Assembly (NCBI RefSeq): GCF_000192745.1
Contig: NC_015259.1
Location: forward strand, 1,627,001 to 1,691,000
Origin: Polymorphum gilvum SL003B-26A1
GTDB lineage: Bacteria; Pseudomonadota; Alphaproteobacteria; Rhizobiales; Stappiaceae
DNA length: 64,000 nt
Direction: 5' to 3'
Part shown: one piece after another, positions 7,992 through 16,128 of the stretch
How positions within the stretch are numbered: the first letter of the stretch is position 1
Layout of the letters: each line of letters begins with the position of its first letter
Notes under the pieces: model-generated
What the model saw: only the letters and a program-made list of their open reading frames with translations
Told to the model about the DNA's origin: nothing
The model's database searches: none
Program-made: the position numbers and the translations under genes

Positions 7992-9497
7992 TTAACCGAA
8001 CAGGCTGAGGACGCTCTGCTCGGCCTGGTTCGCAAGAGACAGCGCCGTCGAGGACAGCTGCTGGCGCGTCTGCAGGGCCAGCATGTTGGCGCCTTCCTGG
8101 TTCATGTCGGCGATGGTCAGAGCCCCGGCGCCGACCTCGAGCGTGTTGATCAGCTGTCCGGTGAACTTCTGGCGAATCTCGACGGTCGACAGCATGGTCC
8201 CGAACGACGAGGCGGTCGACCGCAGCGTCGCCAGCGCCGCGTTGATCGCCTGCAGCGTTCGTTCAATGTCGGTGTCATCCTTGAAGTCGGAGTCGACTGC
8301 GGTCAGCTTGACCGTTCCGTCGGTTGTCGCAAGGTCGCCGACGTTGAAGTCGTTGTTGTTGCTTTTCAGGTTGAAGGAGATGTCGCCGATCAGGCTGATG
8401 GTGCCGGCGGAGAAGCCGGCCTTCAACCCCTTGACGCCGTTGATCAGCTTGACGAGGTCGTCAACCGTCGTGGTCTCAGAGATCTCGAGCGCGGCCGCCT
8501 CGTAACCGTTGCCGTCGACGATGCGCAGGACGTCGCCGACCTGATAGCCGCCCGAGGAGGTCAGGGTCGCATTCGCGGTCATGGCGGTGGTCGTCAGAAC
8601 GGTCGTGCCGGTGCCGATACCGCCGTTGGTTGCGTTGCCGCCGCCGGCGGCGTCCTTTGAGATGCTCAGGGAAAGCCCGGAAGCCATGCCGGAGACGACG
8701 GTAATCTGGTCGGTGCCTTCGTCGAAGGAAGCCTTAAGCCCGCCTAGGCTATTGATGGCGTTGACATAATCCTGGACGGTCCGGATCTGCCCGGGGCCAG
8801 AGCCGACCGTGAAGGTCTTGCTCGTCGTGCCGTCCGTGATCGTCACGACGTCGCCGTTCGCCCAGTCGGCGAGATCGGTCAGGTCGGAGGAGGCCTGCAG
8901 GCCGGTCAAGTCAAGCGTGGTCTTTCCGGCGGCAAGCGAGAAGGAGGACGTCGCCCCGGAGCCGGTGGCGAGATCATAGAGCGCGAGGCCGTTCTCGAGG
9001 GTGGTGTCGGTGAAGTCGACCGGCTTGATCTTCAGGTTCGAGGTGCTGTCCTCGTTGAAGATGACGGTCAGATCGTTGCCGGCGCCGGCCAGCAGGTTCT
9101 TGCCCTTGTAGCTGGCGTCGCGGGCGAGCGTTTCGATCTGGCTCAGCAGGTCGTTGTAGCGCTCGGCATAGACCTTGCGCTCATACTCGCTCTGAGTCTG
9201 CAGCGCCTGGTTGGCGATCGCCTTGGCGGATTCGACCAGCTTGGTGATCGAGGTGATACCGTTGTCTGCCGCCTTGATGGTCTGGACGGCCTGCCCCATG
9301 TTGTCGAGCAGGTTGTTCAGGTCCTTGGCACGGTCGTTGAGACCGGCTGCCGTGAAGTAGGAATTGGGGTTGTCGAGCGCCGTGTTGACCTTCAGCCCTG
9401 TCGCGAGCCGGTTCTGGGTCGTGGACATCAAGCTGGCGGTATTCTTGAGCGAGAGCAGGTTTTCCCTGACGGCGCTGGAAAGGACGATATCGCTCAT
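7992..9497 (-). CDS. Flagellin (copy 1, 501 residues)
   Basis: Filament subunit, secreted through the hollow flagellum. The N-terminal D0/D1 helices (SSAVRENLLSLKNTASLMSTTQNRLATGLKVNTALDNPNSYFTAAGL) and C-terminal helices (MNQEGANMLALQTRQQLSSTALSLANQAEQSVLSLFG) are canonical. The variable middle (about 200-410) holds two flagellin-hook IN-type modules, seen as TVQDYVNAINSLGGLKASF and TTVDDLVKLINGVKGLKAGF. It is the most diverged of the four flagellins here and the only one ending in FG. GGTGAG precedes the ATG. It lies directly upstream of flbT on the same strand. Confidence 0.94.
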   Translation of the reverse strand: MSDIVLSSAVRENLLSLKNTASLMSTTQNRLATGLKVNTALDNPNSYFTAAGLNDRAKDLNNLLDNMGQAVQTIKAADNGITSITKLVESAKAIANQALQTQSEYERKVYAERYNDLLSQIETLARDASYKGKNLLAGAGNDLTVIFNEDSTSNLKIKPVDFTDTTLENGLALYDLATGSGATSSFSLAAGKTTLDLTGLQASSDLTDLADWANGDVVTITDGTTSKTFTVGSGPGQIRTVQDYVNAINSLGGLKASFDEGTDQITVVSGMASGLSLSISKDAAGGGNATNGGIGTGTTVLTTTAMTANATLTSSGGYQVGDVLRIVDGNGYEAAALEISETTTVDDLVKLINGVKGLKAGFSAGTISLIGDISFNLKSNNNDFNVGDLATTDGTVKLTAVDSDFKDDTDIERTLQAINAALATLRSTASSFGTMLSTVEIRQKFTGQLINTLEVGAGALTIADMNQEGANMLALQTRQQLSSTALSLANQAEQSVLSLFG

Positions 9498-9528
9498 TGC
9501 GGCTCACCGATCTGTGCAGATGGATCAG

Positions 9529-9544
9529 GTTAACGATCGTTAAC
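9529..9544. promoter_or_regulatory. 16-bp perfect palindrome before flagellin copy 1
   Basis: GTTAACGATCGTTAAC is its own reverse complement and lies 31 bases upstream of the start codon of flagellin copy 1. It has two TTAA half-sites 6 bases apart. The placement suggests an operator or a leader RNA element. The bound protein is unknown; CtrA normally prefers a 7-base spacer. Confidence 0.4.
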
Positions 9545-9691
9545 GATGTTCTGACTCTCTTTCTTAATGAAAAGTAAACGCCATTTGCACCTGTTAATAC
9601 TTCGCCACGCCGAGTTACCAAGCGCTTTCTGATAACACATTGACTGGAATAGGTAATTTCAGTTGCTGTCGGGCGATTCCGGGGGGGCAAA

Positions 9692-9723
9692 CAGCAATGG
9701 CGGCGGAGCCGGAGCTCCGCCGC
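9692..9723 (-). terminator. Terminator after flagellin copy 2
   Basis: On the minus strand GCGGCGGAG and CTCCGCCGC (9700-9723) form a 9-bp GC stem, followed by a modest T-rich stretch (ATTGCTGTTTG). It is about 40 bases after the stop of the flagellin gene at 9765 and separates it from copy 1. Confidence 0.55.
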
Positions 9724-9764
9724 GAGGGCTGCCAGATCGGGAATCGCCTGTGCTGTGATTCTTC

Positions 9765-11288
9765 TTAGAAGAGGGACAGCACGGTCTGGTCCGCCTGGGA
9801 GGCGAAGGACAGCGAGGTCGATGCGAGCTGCTGGCGGGTCTGCAGGGCGAGCAGGTTCGCGCCTTCCTGGTTGGTGTCGGCGAGTGTCAGCTTGCCGGCG
9901 CCTTCCTGGAGGGTGTTGATCATCTTCTTGGTGTAGTTCTGGCGGATTTCCACGGTCGACAGGTTGGTGCCGAACTCGGACGCCTGTGCGCGCAGGTTCG
10001 ACAGCGCGTTGTTCAACCGGTCGATGACCTTGTTGATCTCGTTGTCGGTGGCAAAGCCGGATTCCTGCATGGCGTTCACGTTGACGCCATCGCTGTCGGC
10101 CGTGAAGCCGGTGGCGTTAAAGTTGCTTGCGTTCGTGCTCATCAGGTTGAGCGTGACGTCGCTCTCGATCGTGATCTTGCCGGTCACGGTCGAGAAGCTG
10201 GCCTTCACGCCGTTGAAGTCGTTGATGAAATCGGTCAGGTCCTTGACCGTCGTCTTGTCCGTGATCTCGAGCGAGCCGAGTTCGTAGCCGTTACCGTCCT
10301 CCAGGGTCAGGATGTCGCCGACCGCATAGGAGCCGGAACCGGTCAGAAGCTGGTTGGCCGCCGCGAAGTTGGACGAGGTGACGGAAACCATGTCCGCCGG
10401 AGCCGGGGTCGCGGCGCCGGCGTTGGTGTTGTGCAGATAGACGTCGTCGTTGGAGGTGATCTTCAGCGCGCCGGTCTTCTCGTCGAACTCGGCCTTCACG
10501 CCGGCGACGCCGTTGATCTGGTCGACGAGGTCCTGGACCTTGGTGTTGGCACCGACGGTGATGTTGGTGAAGCCGGTCACGCCCGCGCCGCCGCCCGACG
10601 CCGCCGTCCGCAGCTGGATGACGTCGCCGACCTCGATGCCGGTCGCATCGCTCAGCAGGGAGCCCGAGCTCAGGGCATCGCTGGTGGCGTTGAGGAGCGT
10701 GATGGACGCAGATCCGCCCTCAAGCTGGAAGGATGTCGCGCCACCCTTGCCCTCGAGCAGTCGGGACAGGTTGAGGCCCTGGGACAGGTTCGTTTCGGTA
10801 TAGTCGACGGCGTTGATCGTCAGCTTGGAGGTGTTGTCCTCGTTGAAGATCGCGGTCAGGTCGTTGCCGGTGCCGGCGAGCAGGTTTTTGCCCTTGTAGG
10901 ACGAGTCCTTGGCGACGCTTTCGATCTGTTTGAGCAGGTCGTTGTATTGCTCGGTGTAGCGCTTGCGTTCGTACTGGCTTTGGGTCTGCAGGGCCTGGTT
11001 GGCCTTGGCCTTGGCGGTCTCGACCAGCTTGGTGATCGACTGGATGCCTTCGTCGGCGGCCTTCATCGTCTGGATCACCTGGCCCATGTCGTCGAGCAGG
11101 GTGGACAGGTCGTTGGCCCGGTTGTTCAGGCCTGAGGCGGTGAAGAAGGAGTTCGGATTGTCGAGCGCGGAATTCACCTTCAAGCCGGTCGCCAGTCTGT
11201 TCTGGACGCCCGACATCATGTCCGCGGTGGTCTGGAGGGTGAGCAGGTTCTGCCGTACGGCAGCCGACAGAGTGATATTGTCAGACAT
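9765..11288 (-). CDS. Flagellin (copy 2, 507 residues)
   Basis: Filament protein starting MSDNITLSAAVRQNLLTLQTTADMMSGVQNRLATGLKVNSALDNPNSFF and ending ADQTVLSLF. The middle contains two IN-type modules (ANTKVQDLVDQINGVAGVKAEF and KTTVKDLTDFINDFNGVKASF). It is nearly identical to copy 3 along almost its whole length; differences cluster around residues 165-190, 300-325 and 385-415. AGGAGAGG lies before the ATG. The upstream region holds a CtrA-type box, and a hairpin terminator follows the gene, so it can be transcribed alone. Confidence 0.95.
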   Translation of the reverse strand: MSDNITLSAAVRQNLLTLQTTADMMSGVQNRLATGLKVNSALDNPNSFFTASGLNNRANDLSTLLDDMGQVIQTMKAADEGIQSITKLVETAKAKANQALQTQSQYERKRYTEQYNDLLKQIESVAKDSSYKGKNLLAGTGNDLTAIFNEDNTSKLTINAVDYTETNLSQGLNLSRLLEGKGGATSFQLEGGSASITLLNATSDALSSGSLLSDATGIEVGDVIQLRTAASGGGAGVTGFTNITVGANTKVQDLVDQINGVAGVKAEFDEKTGALKITSNDDVYLHNTNAGAATPAPADMVSVTSSNFAAANQLLTGSGSYAVGDILTLEDGNGYELGSLEITDKTTVKDLTDFINDFNGVKASFSTVTGKITIESDVTLNLMSTNASNFNATGFTADSDGVNVNAMQESGFATDNEINKVIDRLNNALSNLRAQASEFGTNLSTVEIRQNYTKKMINTLQEGAGKLTLADTNQEGANLLALQTRQQLASTSLSFASQADQTVLSLF

Positions 11289-11360
11289 ACGTTTACGCCT
11301 CTCCTGGGCTTGGCACGACGTTTTTCCTGAACGTCTGGAGGCGATAATTAAGTGTTAACC

Positions 11361-11375
11361 TTAATGAATGGTTAA
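11361..11375 (-). promoter_or_regulatory. CtrA-type box upstream of flagellin copy 2
   Basis: Read on the minus strand the site is TTAACCATTCATTAA, a TTAA-N7-TTAA match to the CtrA consensus. It is about 72 bases before the flagellin start. It differs by a single base (CCATTCA for CCATTCG) from the site in front of flgB. More TTAA half-sites flank it at 11355-11358 and 11384-11387. Confidence 0.6.
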
Positions 11376-11466
11376 TGCGGACGTTAACTCTCGCTTAAGT
11401 ATCGATAGTCGTCGTTGCTGCGGCGATCGAGCAGGGGGCTGCCGCATCCTGTGCCCGCCTTCGGCG

Positions 11467-11497
11467 CAAAAGGAAACGGCGGGCCACCGGCCCGCCG
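11467..11497 (-). terminator. Terminator after flagellin copy 3
   Basis: The minus strand reads ACGGCGGGCC, a short loop, GGCCCGCCGT, then TTTCCTTTTG. This is a strong 10-bp stem with a T-rich tail about 43 bases after the stop codon. Confidence 0.7.
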
Positions 11498-11540
11498 TCG
11501 CGGCATGTCAGGTTGTGTGTCGTGCGTCCGGCGCGCCGTC

Positions 11541-13064
11541 TTAGAAGAGGGACAGCACGGTCTGGTCCGCCTGGGAGGCGAAGGACAGCGAGGTCGATGC
11601 GAGCTGCTGGCGGGTCTGCAGGGCGAGCAGGTTCGCGCCTTCCTGGTTGGTGTCGGCGAGTGTCAGCTTGCCGGCGCCTTCCTGGAGGGTGTTGATCATC
11701 TTCTTGGTGTAGTTCTGGCGGATTTCCACGGTCGACAGGTTGGTGCCGAACTCGGACGCCTGCGAGCGCAGGTTCGACAGCGCGTTGTTCAACCGGTCGA
11801 TGACCTTGTTGATCTCGTTGTCGGTGGCAAAGCCCGAGTCCTGGACGGCCGTGACATTCACGCCGTCACTGTCGGCCGTGAAGGTCGAGGCATTGAAGTT
11901 GTTGGTGTTGGTGCTGGTCAGACCGAGCGTGACGTCGCTTTCAATGGTGATCTTGCCGGTGCTGCCAGAGAAGCTGGCCTTCACGCCGTTGAAGTCGTTG
12001 ATGAAATCGGTCAGGTCCTTGACCGTCGTCTTGTCCGTGATCTCGAGCGAGCCGAGCTCGTAGCCGTTACCGTCCTCCAGGGTCAGGATGTCGCCGACCG
12101 CATAGGAGGCCGACCCGGTCAGAAGCTGGCTGGCTGCCGTGAAGTTGGACGAGGTGACGGAAACCATGTCCGCCGGAGCCGGGGTCGCGGCGCTGGCATT
12201 GGTGTTGTGCAGATAGACGTCGTCGTTGGAGGTGATCTTCAGCGCGCCGGTCTTCTCGTCGAACTCGGCCTTCACGCCGGCGACGCCGTTGATCTGGTCG
12301 ACGAGGTCCTGGACCTTGGTGTTGGCACCGACGGTGATGTTGGTGAAGCCGGTCACGCCCGCGCCGCCGCCCGACGCCGCCGTCCGCAGCTGGATGACGT
12401 CGCCGACCTCAATGCCGGTCGCGTCGCTCAGCAGGGAGCCCGAGCTCAGGGCGTCGCTGGAGGCGTTGAGGAACGTGATGGACGCAGATCCGCCCTCAAG
12501 CTGGAACGAGGCTGCGCCGCCCTTGGCTTCGGCGAGGTCGGACAGGTTGAGGCCCTGGGACAGGGTGGTGTCGGTGTAGTCGACGGCGTTGATCGTTAGC
12601 TTGGAGGTGTTGTCCTCGTTGAAGATCGCGGTCAGGTCGTTGCCGGTTCCACCGAGCAGGTTCTTGCCCTTGTAGGACGAGTCCTTGGCGACGTCCTCGA
12701 TCTGCTTGAGCAGGTCGTTGTACTGCTCGGCATAGCGCTTGCGCTCGTACTGGCTCTGGGTCTGCAGGGCCTGGTTGGCCTTGGCCTTGGCGGTCTCGAC
12801 CAGCTTGGTGATCGACTGGATGCCTTCGTCGGCGGCCTTCATCGTCTGGATCACCTGGCCCATGTCGTCGAGCAGGGTTCCGAGATCGTTCGCGCGGTTG
12901 GACAGACCCGAGGCGGTGAAGAAGGAGTTCGGATTGTCGAGCGCGGAGTTCACCTTCAAGCCGGTCGCCAGCTTGTTCTGGACGCCCGACATCAGATCGG
13001 CTGTGGTCTGGAGGGTGAGCAGGTTCTGCCGTACGGCAGCCGACAGGGTAATATTGTCAGCCAT
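11541..13064 (-). CDS. Flagellin (copy 3, 507 residues, near-duplicate of copy 2)
   Basis: Starts MADNITLSAAVRQNLLTLQTTADLMSGVQNKLATG and ends ADQTVLSLF. Length and domain layout are those of copy 2: terminal D0/D1 helices and two IN-type modules in the middle. The frame is open for 11 more codons upstream, but the start was placed at MADNITL because it aligns with the other flagellins and has AAGGGA before it. A terminator follows and a CtrA-like box precedes it. Near identity to copy 2 across 1.5 kb points to recent tandem duplication or ongoing gene conversion. Confidence 0.95.
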   Translation of the reverse strand: MADNITLSAAVRQNLLTLQTTADLMSGVQNKLATGLKVNSALDNPNSFFTASGLSNRANDLGTLLDDMGQVIQTMKAADEGIQSITKLVETAKAKANQALQTQSQYERKRYAEQYNDLLKQIEDVAKDSSYKGKNLLGGTGNDLTAIFNEDNTSKLTINAVDYTDTTLSQGLNLSDLAEAKGGAASFQLEGGSASITFLNASSDALSSGSLLSDATGIEVGDVIQLRTAASGGGAGVTGFTNITVGANTKVQDLVDQINGVAGVKAEFDEKTGALKITSNDDVYLHNTNASAATPAPADMVSVTSSNFTAASQLLTGSASYAVGDILTLEDGNGYELGSLEITDKTTVKDLTDFINDFNGVKASFSGSTGKITIESDVTLGLTSTNTNNFNASTFTADSDGVNVTAVQDSGFATDNEINKVIDRLNNALSNLRSQASEFGTNLSTVEIRQNYTKKMINTLQEGAGKLTLADTNQEGANLLALQTRQQLASTSLSFASQADQTVLSLF

Positions 13065-13141
13065 TACTAGTCCCTTTCCTGGGTCCAAAAATTCCAACCG
13101 CTCGTCCTGAGCGGGTTGGCTAGGATCATGATTTGGTAACC

Positions 13142-13156
13142 CTAATCAATGGTTAA
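13142..13156 (-). promoter_or_regulatory. CtrA-like box upstream of flagellin copy 3
   Basis: On the minus strand the site reads TTAACCATTGATTAG, matching TTAA-N7-TTAA with one mismatch in the second half-site. It lies about 80 bases before the start, much as at copy 2. A second TTAACC is at 13172-13178. Confidence 0.5.
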
Positions 13157-13272
13157 CGCCTTCAAATTTAAGGTTAACCAAGTGTAAACACGCTTTGGAA
13201 AGGGGGTGGGGCTGTTGTACTGTGGCGGTGGGCAGTTGGCGTTTGCCGAGGATTTTCGAGCATTCGCGCAGG

Positions 13273-13303
13273 CAAAAGAAAACGGCGGGCCGAAGCCCGC
13301 CGT
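13273..13303 (-). terminator. Terminator after flagellin copy 4
   Basis: On the minus strand ACGGCGGGC and GCCCGCCGT form a 9-bp stem around a TTCG loop, followed by TTTCTTTT. The stem is almost the same as the terminator behind copy 3. It is about 33 bases after the stop codon. Confidence 0.75.
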
Positions 13304-13335
13304 CGCCATTTTTTACGATTGATTGCCAGCTTGGA

Positions 13336-14496
13336 TCAGAACAGACGCAGGACGTTCTGGTCGGCCTGGGCTGCCAGCGACAGCGCCGTGGAGGCGAGGG
13401 ACTGCTGGGTCTGCAGGGCGAGCAGGTTCGCGCCTTCCTCGTTGGTGTCGGCCAGCGTCAGCTTGCCGGCGCCTTCCTGCAGCGTGTTGATCATCGCCTT
13501 GGTGAAGTCCTGACGGTTCTGCACGATCGACAGGTTGGTGCCGAAGGTCGACGCCTGCGAGCGCAACGTGTCCTGGGCCTTCTGAAGCTTGCTGAGGACC
13601 GCATTGATGTCGCTGTCCTTGGCGAAGCCGGACTCGGTTGCGTTGTTGGTCGTCAGCGCCGCATTCGAGTTGAAGGCGGTGCTGCTGGAAGAGACCGACA
13701 GCTTGAAGTCGGAGGTGACGGTGAGCGCGCCGCCGGTCAGGTCGGTGCTGACGCCGTCGACGTCGCCGAGGAAGTCCTGCAGGTCCTTGACCGTGGTGGT
13801 GGCGGTGATCTCGAACTTGCCGAGTTCGGTGCCGTTGGTGTCGGTCAGGGTCAGGACGTCGCCGGCGGCGAACTCGTCATCGGCGGTCAGCAGGCTGCCG
13901 GCCGTCAGCGCGGCCGTGGTGGTGCCGGCGGTCAGGTTGATGGTCGACGTGCCCGAGGTGCCGGAGGCGAGATCGGACAGGTTCAGGCCGGTCGTGCTGG
14001 TCGTGTCGGTGAAATCCACCGCCGTGATCGAGAGCTTGGACGAGCCCTTCTCGTTGAAGGTGACGAGCAGGTCGTTGCCGGTGCCGCCGAGCAGGTTCTT
14101 GCCCTTGTAGCCGGCATCCTTGGCGACGTCCTCGATCTGGGTCAGGAGTTCGTTGAACTCCTTGGTGTACTGCGCCCGCTCCTTCTGGTTCGAGGTCTGG
14201 GCGGCCTGGTTGGCCTTGGCCTTGGCGGCGTCGACCAGGTCGGAGATGGCCGAAATGCCCTTGTCGGCGGCCTTCAGGGTCTGGACCGACTGGCCCATGT
14301 CGTCGAGCAGGGTGGACAGGTCGCTGGCGCGGTTTTCCAGTCCCTTGGCGGTGAAGAAGGAGTTCGGGTTGTCGAGCGCCGAGTTGACCTTCTTGCCGGT
14401 CGACAGGCGTTCTTGCACCGAGCTCATCATCTGGGACGTGGCCTGAAGCGCGTTCAGGTTCGTGCGCACCGCGCTCGAGAGAGTTACGTTGGACAT
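13336..14496 (-). CDS. Flagellin (copy 4, 386 residues, short form)
   Basis: Starts MSNVTLSSAVRTNLNALQATSQMMSSVQERLSTGKKVNSALDNPNSFFTAKGL and ends AAQADQNVLRLF. It has only one IN-type module in its middle (TTTVKDLQDFLGDVDGVSTDL), so it is about 120 residues shorter than the other three. The frame is open further upstream, but MSNVTL aligns with the family and is preceded by AGAAGGAAC. The gene is the most upstream of the flagellin array on the minus strand. It is followed by a clear terminator. Confidence 0.95.
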   Translation of the reverse strand: MSNVTLSSAVRTNLNALQATSQMMSSVQERLSTGKKVNSALDNPNSFFTAKGLENRASDLSTLLDDMGQSVQTLKAADKGISAISDLVDAAKAKANQAAQTSNQKERAQYTKEFNELLTQIEDVAKDAGYKGKNLLGGTGNDLLVTFNEKGSSKLSITAVDFTDTTSTTGLNLSDLASGTSGTSTINLTAGTTTAALTAGSLLTADDEFAAGDVLTLTDTNGTELGKFEITATTTVKDLQDFLGDVDGVSTDLTGGALTVTSDFKLSVSSSSTAFNSNAALTTNNATESGFAKDSDINAVLSKLQKAQDTLRSQASTFGTNLSIVQNRQDFTKAMINTLQEGAGKLTLADTNEEGANLLALQTQQSLASTALSLAAQADQNVLRLF

Positions 14497-14559
14497 TCTC
14501 AGAGTTCCTTCTGGTTGTCTTGTGTCATTCGTTCTGAATGACGACGGAACTCTGGCTCC

Positions 14560-14690
14560 GAAAGATTGTATTACATGTAAATCAGATTGGTTACTCAAGT
14601 TTAAGTTTAAGTTTAGGTAAAACTTTACGGTTAAATTTACTAAATATTTAGGTTAATTTCTTTCGGATTATTTCATTAACCGTGGGGCCC
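14560..14690 (-). promoter_or_regulatory. AT-rich upstream region of flagellin copy 4
   Basis: About 130 bases of strongly AT-rich sequence in a GC-rich genome, with several TTAA, TTTAAG and TTAACC elements but no clean TTAA-N7-TTAA site and no -24/-12 motif. It is probably the promoter and long leader of flagellin copy 4. Confidence 0.35.
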
Positions 14691-14728
14691 GCTGCGACTG
14701 ACATCGTCGTATGGGAAGACGGACAACG

Positions 14729-14757
14729 AAAACCCCGCCTCGTGGTCGGGGCGGGGT
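14729..14757 (-). terminator. Terminator after the FlaG-like gene
   Basis: On the minus strand ACCCCGCC and GGCGGGGT (14732-14757) form a stem with a 10-base loop, followed by TTTTCG. It lies 25 bases after the stop of the FlaG-like gene. Confidence 0.6.
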
Positions 14758-14781
14758 CGAGAAAGGCCGGGCGCGGGGAAA

Positions 14782-15174
14782 TCAGGCGGTGCGGATCAAC
14801 GTCTGTGTCGGGCCGGGGCTCTGTTCGGTGACGGCCTTTGCATAGGCGCGGAGCTTGCGCAGCGTTTCGCTCGGCACTTGCCGTACCACTTCACCCGACT
14901 CCCGATCCATGGCGACATAGATCAGGGACTCACTCTCGGGGTCGAGCATGTTCTTGCGGACGAGATCCTTGGCGGCAGACTGGGCATGGCGCTCGAATGC
15001 GCCGGACCGTTCCGTCGCCGCGCCGCGAGCATGCGCACTCTCCGCCGACGGCTTGACCGTCTGCGAGGCTGGCAATTCCGTTTCTGCCGCGGGCTTGTTC
15101 CGGTCAGGAGCCCGCGTTTCCGGCGTGATTGCCACGTAAGATGGCAATGGGGTCCGGACGACTCCCGCTTCCAT
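14782..15174 (-). CDS. FlaG-like flagellar protein
   Basis: A 130-residue protein. The N-terminal 65 residues are low-complexity and rich in Ala, Pro and Glu. The C-terminal half (LIYVAMDRESGEVVRQVPSETLRKLRAYAKAV) resembles FlaG proteins, whose hallmark is a short beta segment with a D-x-x-S/T-G-E-V-I/V-R-Q-I/V-P motif. FlaG influences filament length in Pseudomonas and Campylobacter relatives. It lies between the flagellin array and the flgI operon, with a terminator after it. The family assignment rests on this short motif only. Confidence 0.65.
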   Translation of the reverse strand: MEAGVVRTPLPSYVAITPETRAPDRNKPAAETELPASQTVKPSAESAHARGAATERSGAFERHAQSAAKDLVRKNMLDPESESLIYVAMDRESGEVVRQVPSETLRKLRAYAKAVTEQSPGPTQTLIRTA

Positions 15175-15310
15175 GGCTGCCTCCTTCGGGTGAACTCAAC
15201 ACATGACCCGATGGTACTGACTGCACCATAACGCAAGGGAATGAATCCCGCGTTAATGGAAACGTTAGAATTAGAGTGACGATGAATTCCCGGGTGATTC
15301 GCTATGGCGC

Positions 15311-15802
15311 TTACAGGGACCGGTTGACGGCAATGCCTTCGGCTGCCCGTGGCGCCTGCGGCGCCGTCCCGCCGGGGCCGTAGGTCGTGCTGCGCTGCTT
15401 GGCGCCCACGGTCTTGGCCACGACCGCGACGATGTTGTTGGCCACCTCGCGGGCGGTCGACAGGACAGCCAGATTGATGCGCAGGACGGGCTGGAATTCC
15501 GAATGCTGACGACGCAAGGCCTGAACTGCAGCCGGCGCCAGATTGCCGAGGGCGACAGCGTGCTCCTTGGCATAGATGACACCCTGCGTGTAGTGGTGGA
15601 TGAGCAAAGCCTTGTCGGCCTGTAACTCTCCGGCGGCCATCAATTGGCCGGCGCGCACCAGTTCCGTCTCCCGCTCGATCAGGTCGAGCAGCCGCTCCAT
15701 GGTCTGGCAGACGCTCGAGCAGAACTGTTCCGCTTCCATAGGACTGCCCGGCCGGGCGGTTGAAAAGGGTAGCTTCGTGGCCTGGTCGGTGTGGTCCGTC
15801 AA
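15311..15802 (-). CDS. flgN: FlgN-like export chaperone
   Basis: A 163-residue protein, predicted mostly helical up to about residue 135, with a disordered tail. It has the layout of FlgN-type chaperones: CQTMERLLDLIERETELVRAGQLMAAGELQADKALLIHHYTQGV in the first half, then a long helix to VANNIVAVVAKTVG. FlgN binds FlgK and FlgL in the cytoplasm and delivers them to the export gate. The start overlaps the stop of the upstream rod-binding gene by four bases (ATGA). The assignment comes from this architecture and the operon context. Confidence 0.7.
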   Translation of the reverse strand: MTDHTDQATKLPFSTARPGSPMEAEQFCSSVCQTMERLLDLIERETELVRAGQLMAAGELQADKALLIHHYTQGVIYAKEHAVALGNLAPAAVQALRRQHSEFQPVLRINLAVLSTAREVANNIVAVVAKTVGAKQRSTTYGPGGTAPQAPRAAEGIAVNRSL

Positions 15803-16128
15803 GGTTGGAACTCCTGGAAGGCGAGCAGTTCGCGTTCTACGGTTGCTGCAATGCCGATGCCGCCGGCTGCCGCGATGTTCTTGGAGAATTCTTCGATCAG
15901 CATGCCCTGCCAGGCATCTGATCCGGGGCCTGCCCCCCAGCTGCCGCCATCGCCCAGCCCCGTGAACATCGACTGCAGCATCGTGTTGAGGAAGACGGCC
16001 TCGAAAGCCTTGGCTGTGTCCTTGATCGAGGACGCGCTGCGGCCGGGTGTCTGTGCCGCATCTGCGGCCGCGCCGGTGGCCTGGGCGGCGATCTGGAAGC
16101 GTGCGGTGTCGATCTGGGCTAGCATCAC
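15799..16128 (-). CDS. flgJ: Rod-binding protein (FlgJ N-terminal type)
   Basis: A 109-residue protein corresponding to the rod-capping half of enterobacterial FlgJ, without the muramidase half, as is normal in alphaproteobacteria. The core motif is AKAFEAVFLNTMLQSMF followed by WQGMLIEEFSKNIAAAGGIGIA. It is predicted to cap the growing rod in the periplasm. The start overlaps the flgI stop by four bases, and its stop overlaps the flgN start by four, so the three genes look translationally coupled. Confidence 0.85.
   Translation of the reverse strand: MMLAQIDTARFQIAAQATGAAADAAQTPGRSASSIKDTAKAFEAVFLNTMLQSMFTGLGDGGSWGAGPGSDAWQGMLIEEFSKNIAAAGGIGIAATVERELLAFQEFQP

Noticed and set aside
11307-11325. 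TGGCACGACG element upstream of flagellin copy 2
   Set aside because: It looks like a -24 box but points the wrong way (plus strand) and lacks GC at the -12 position.
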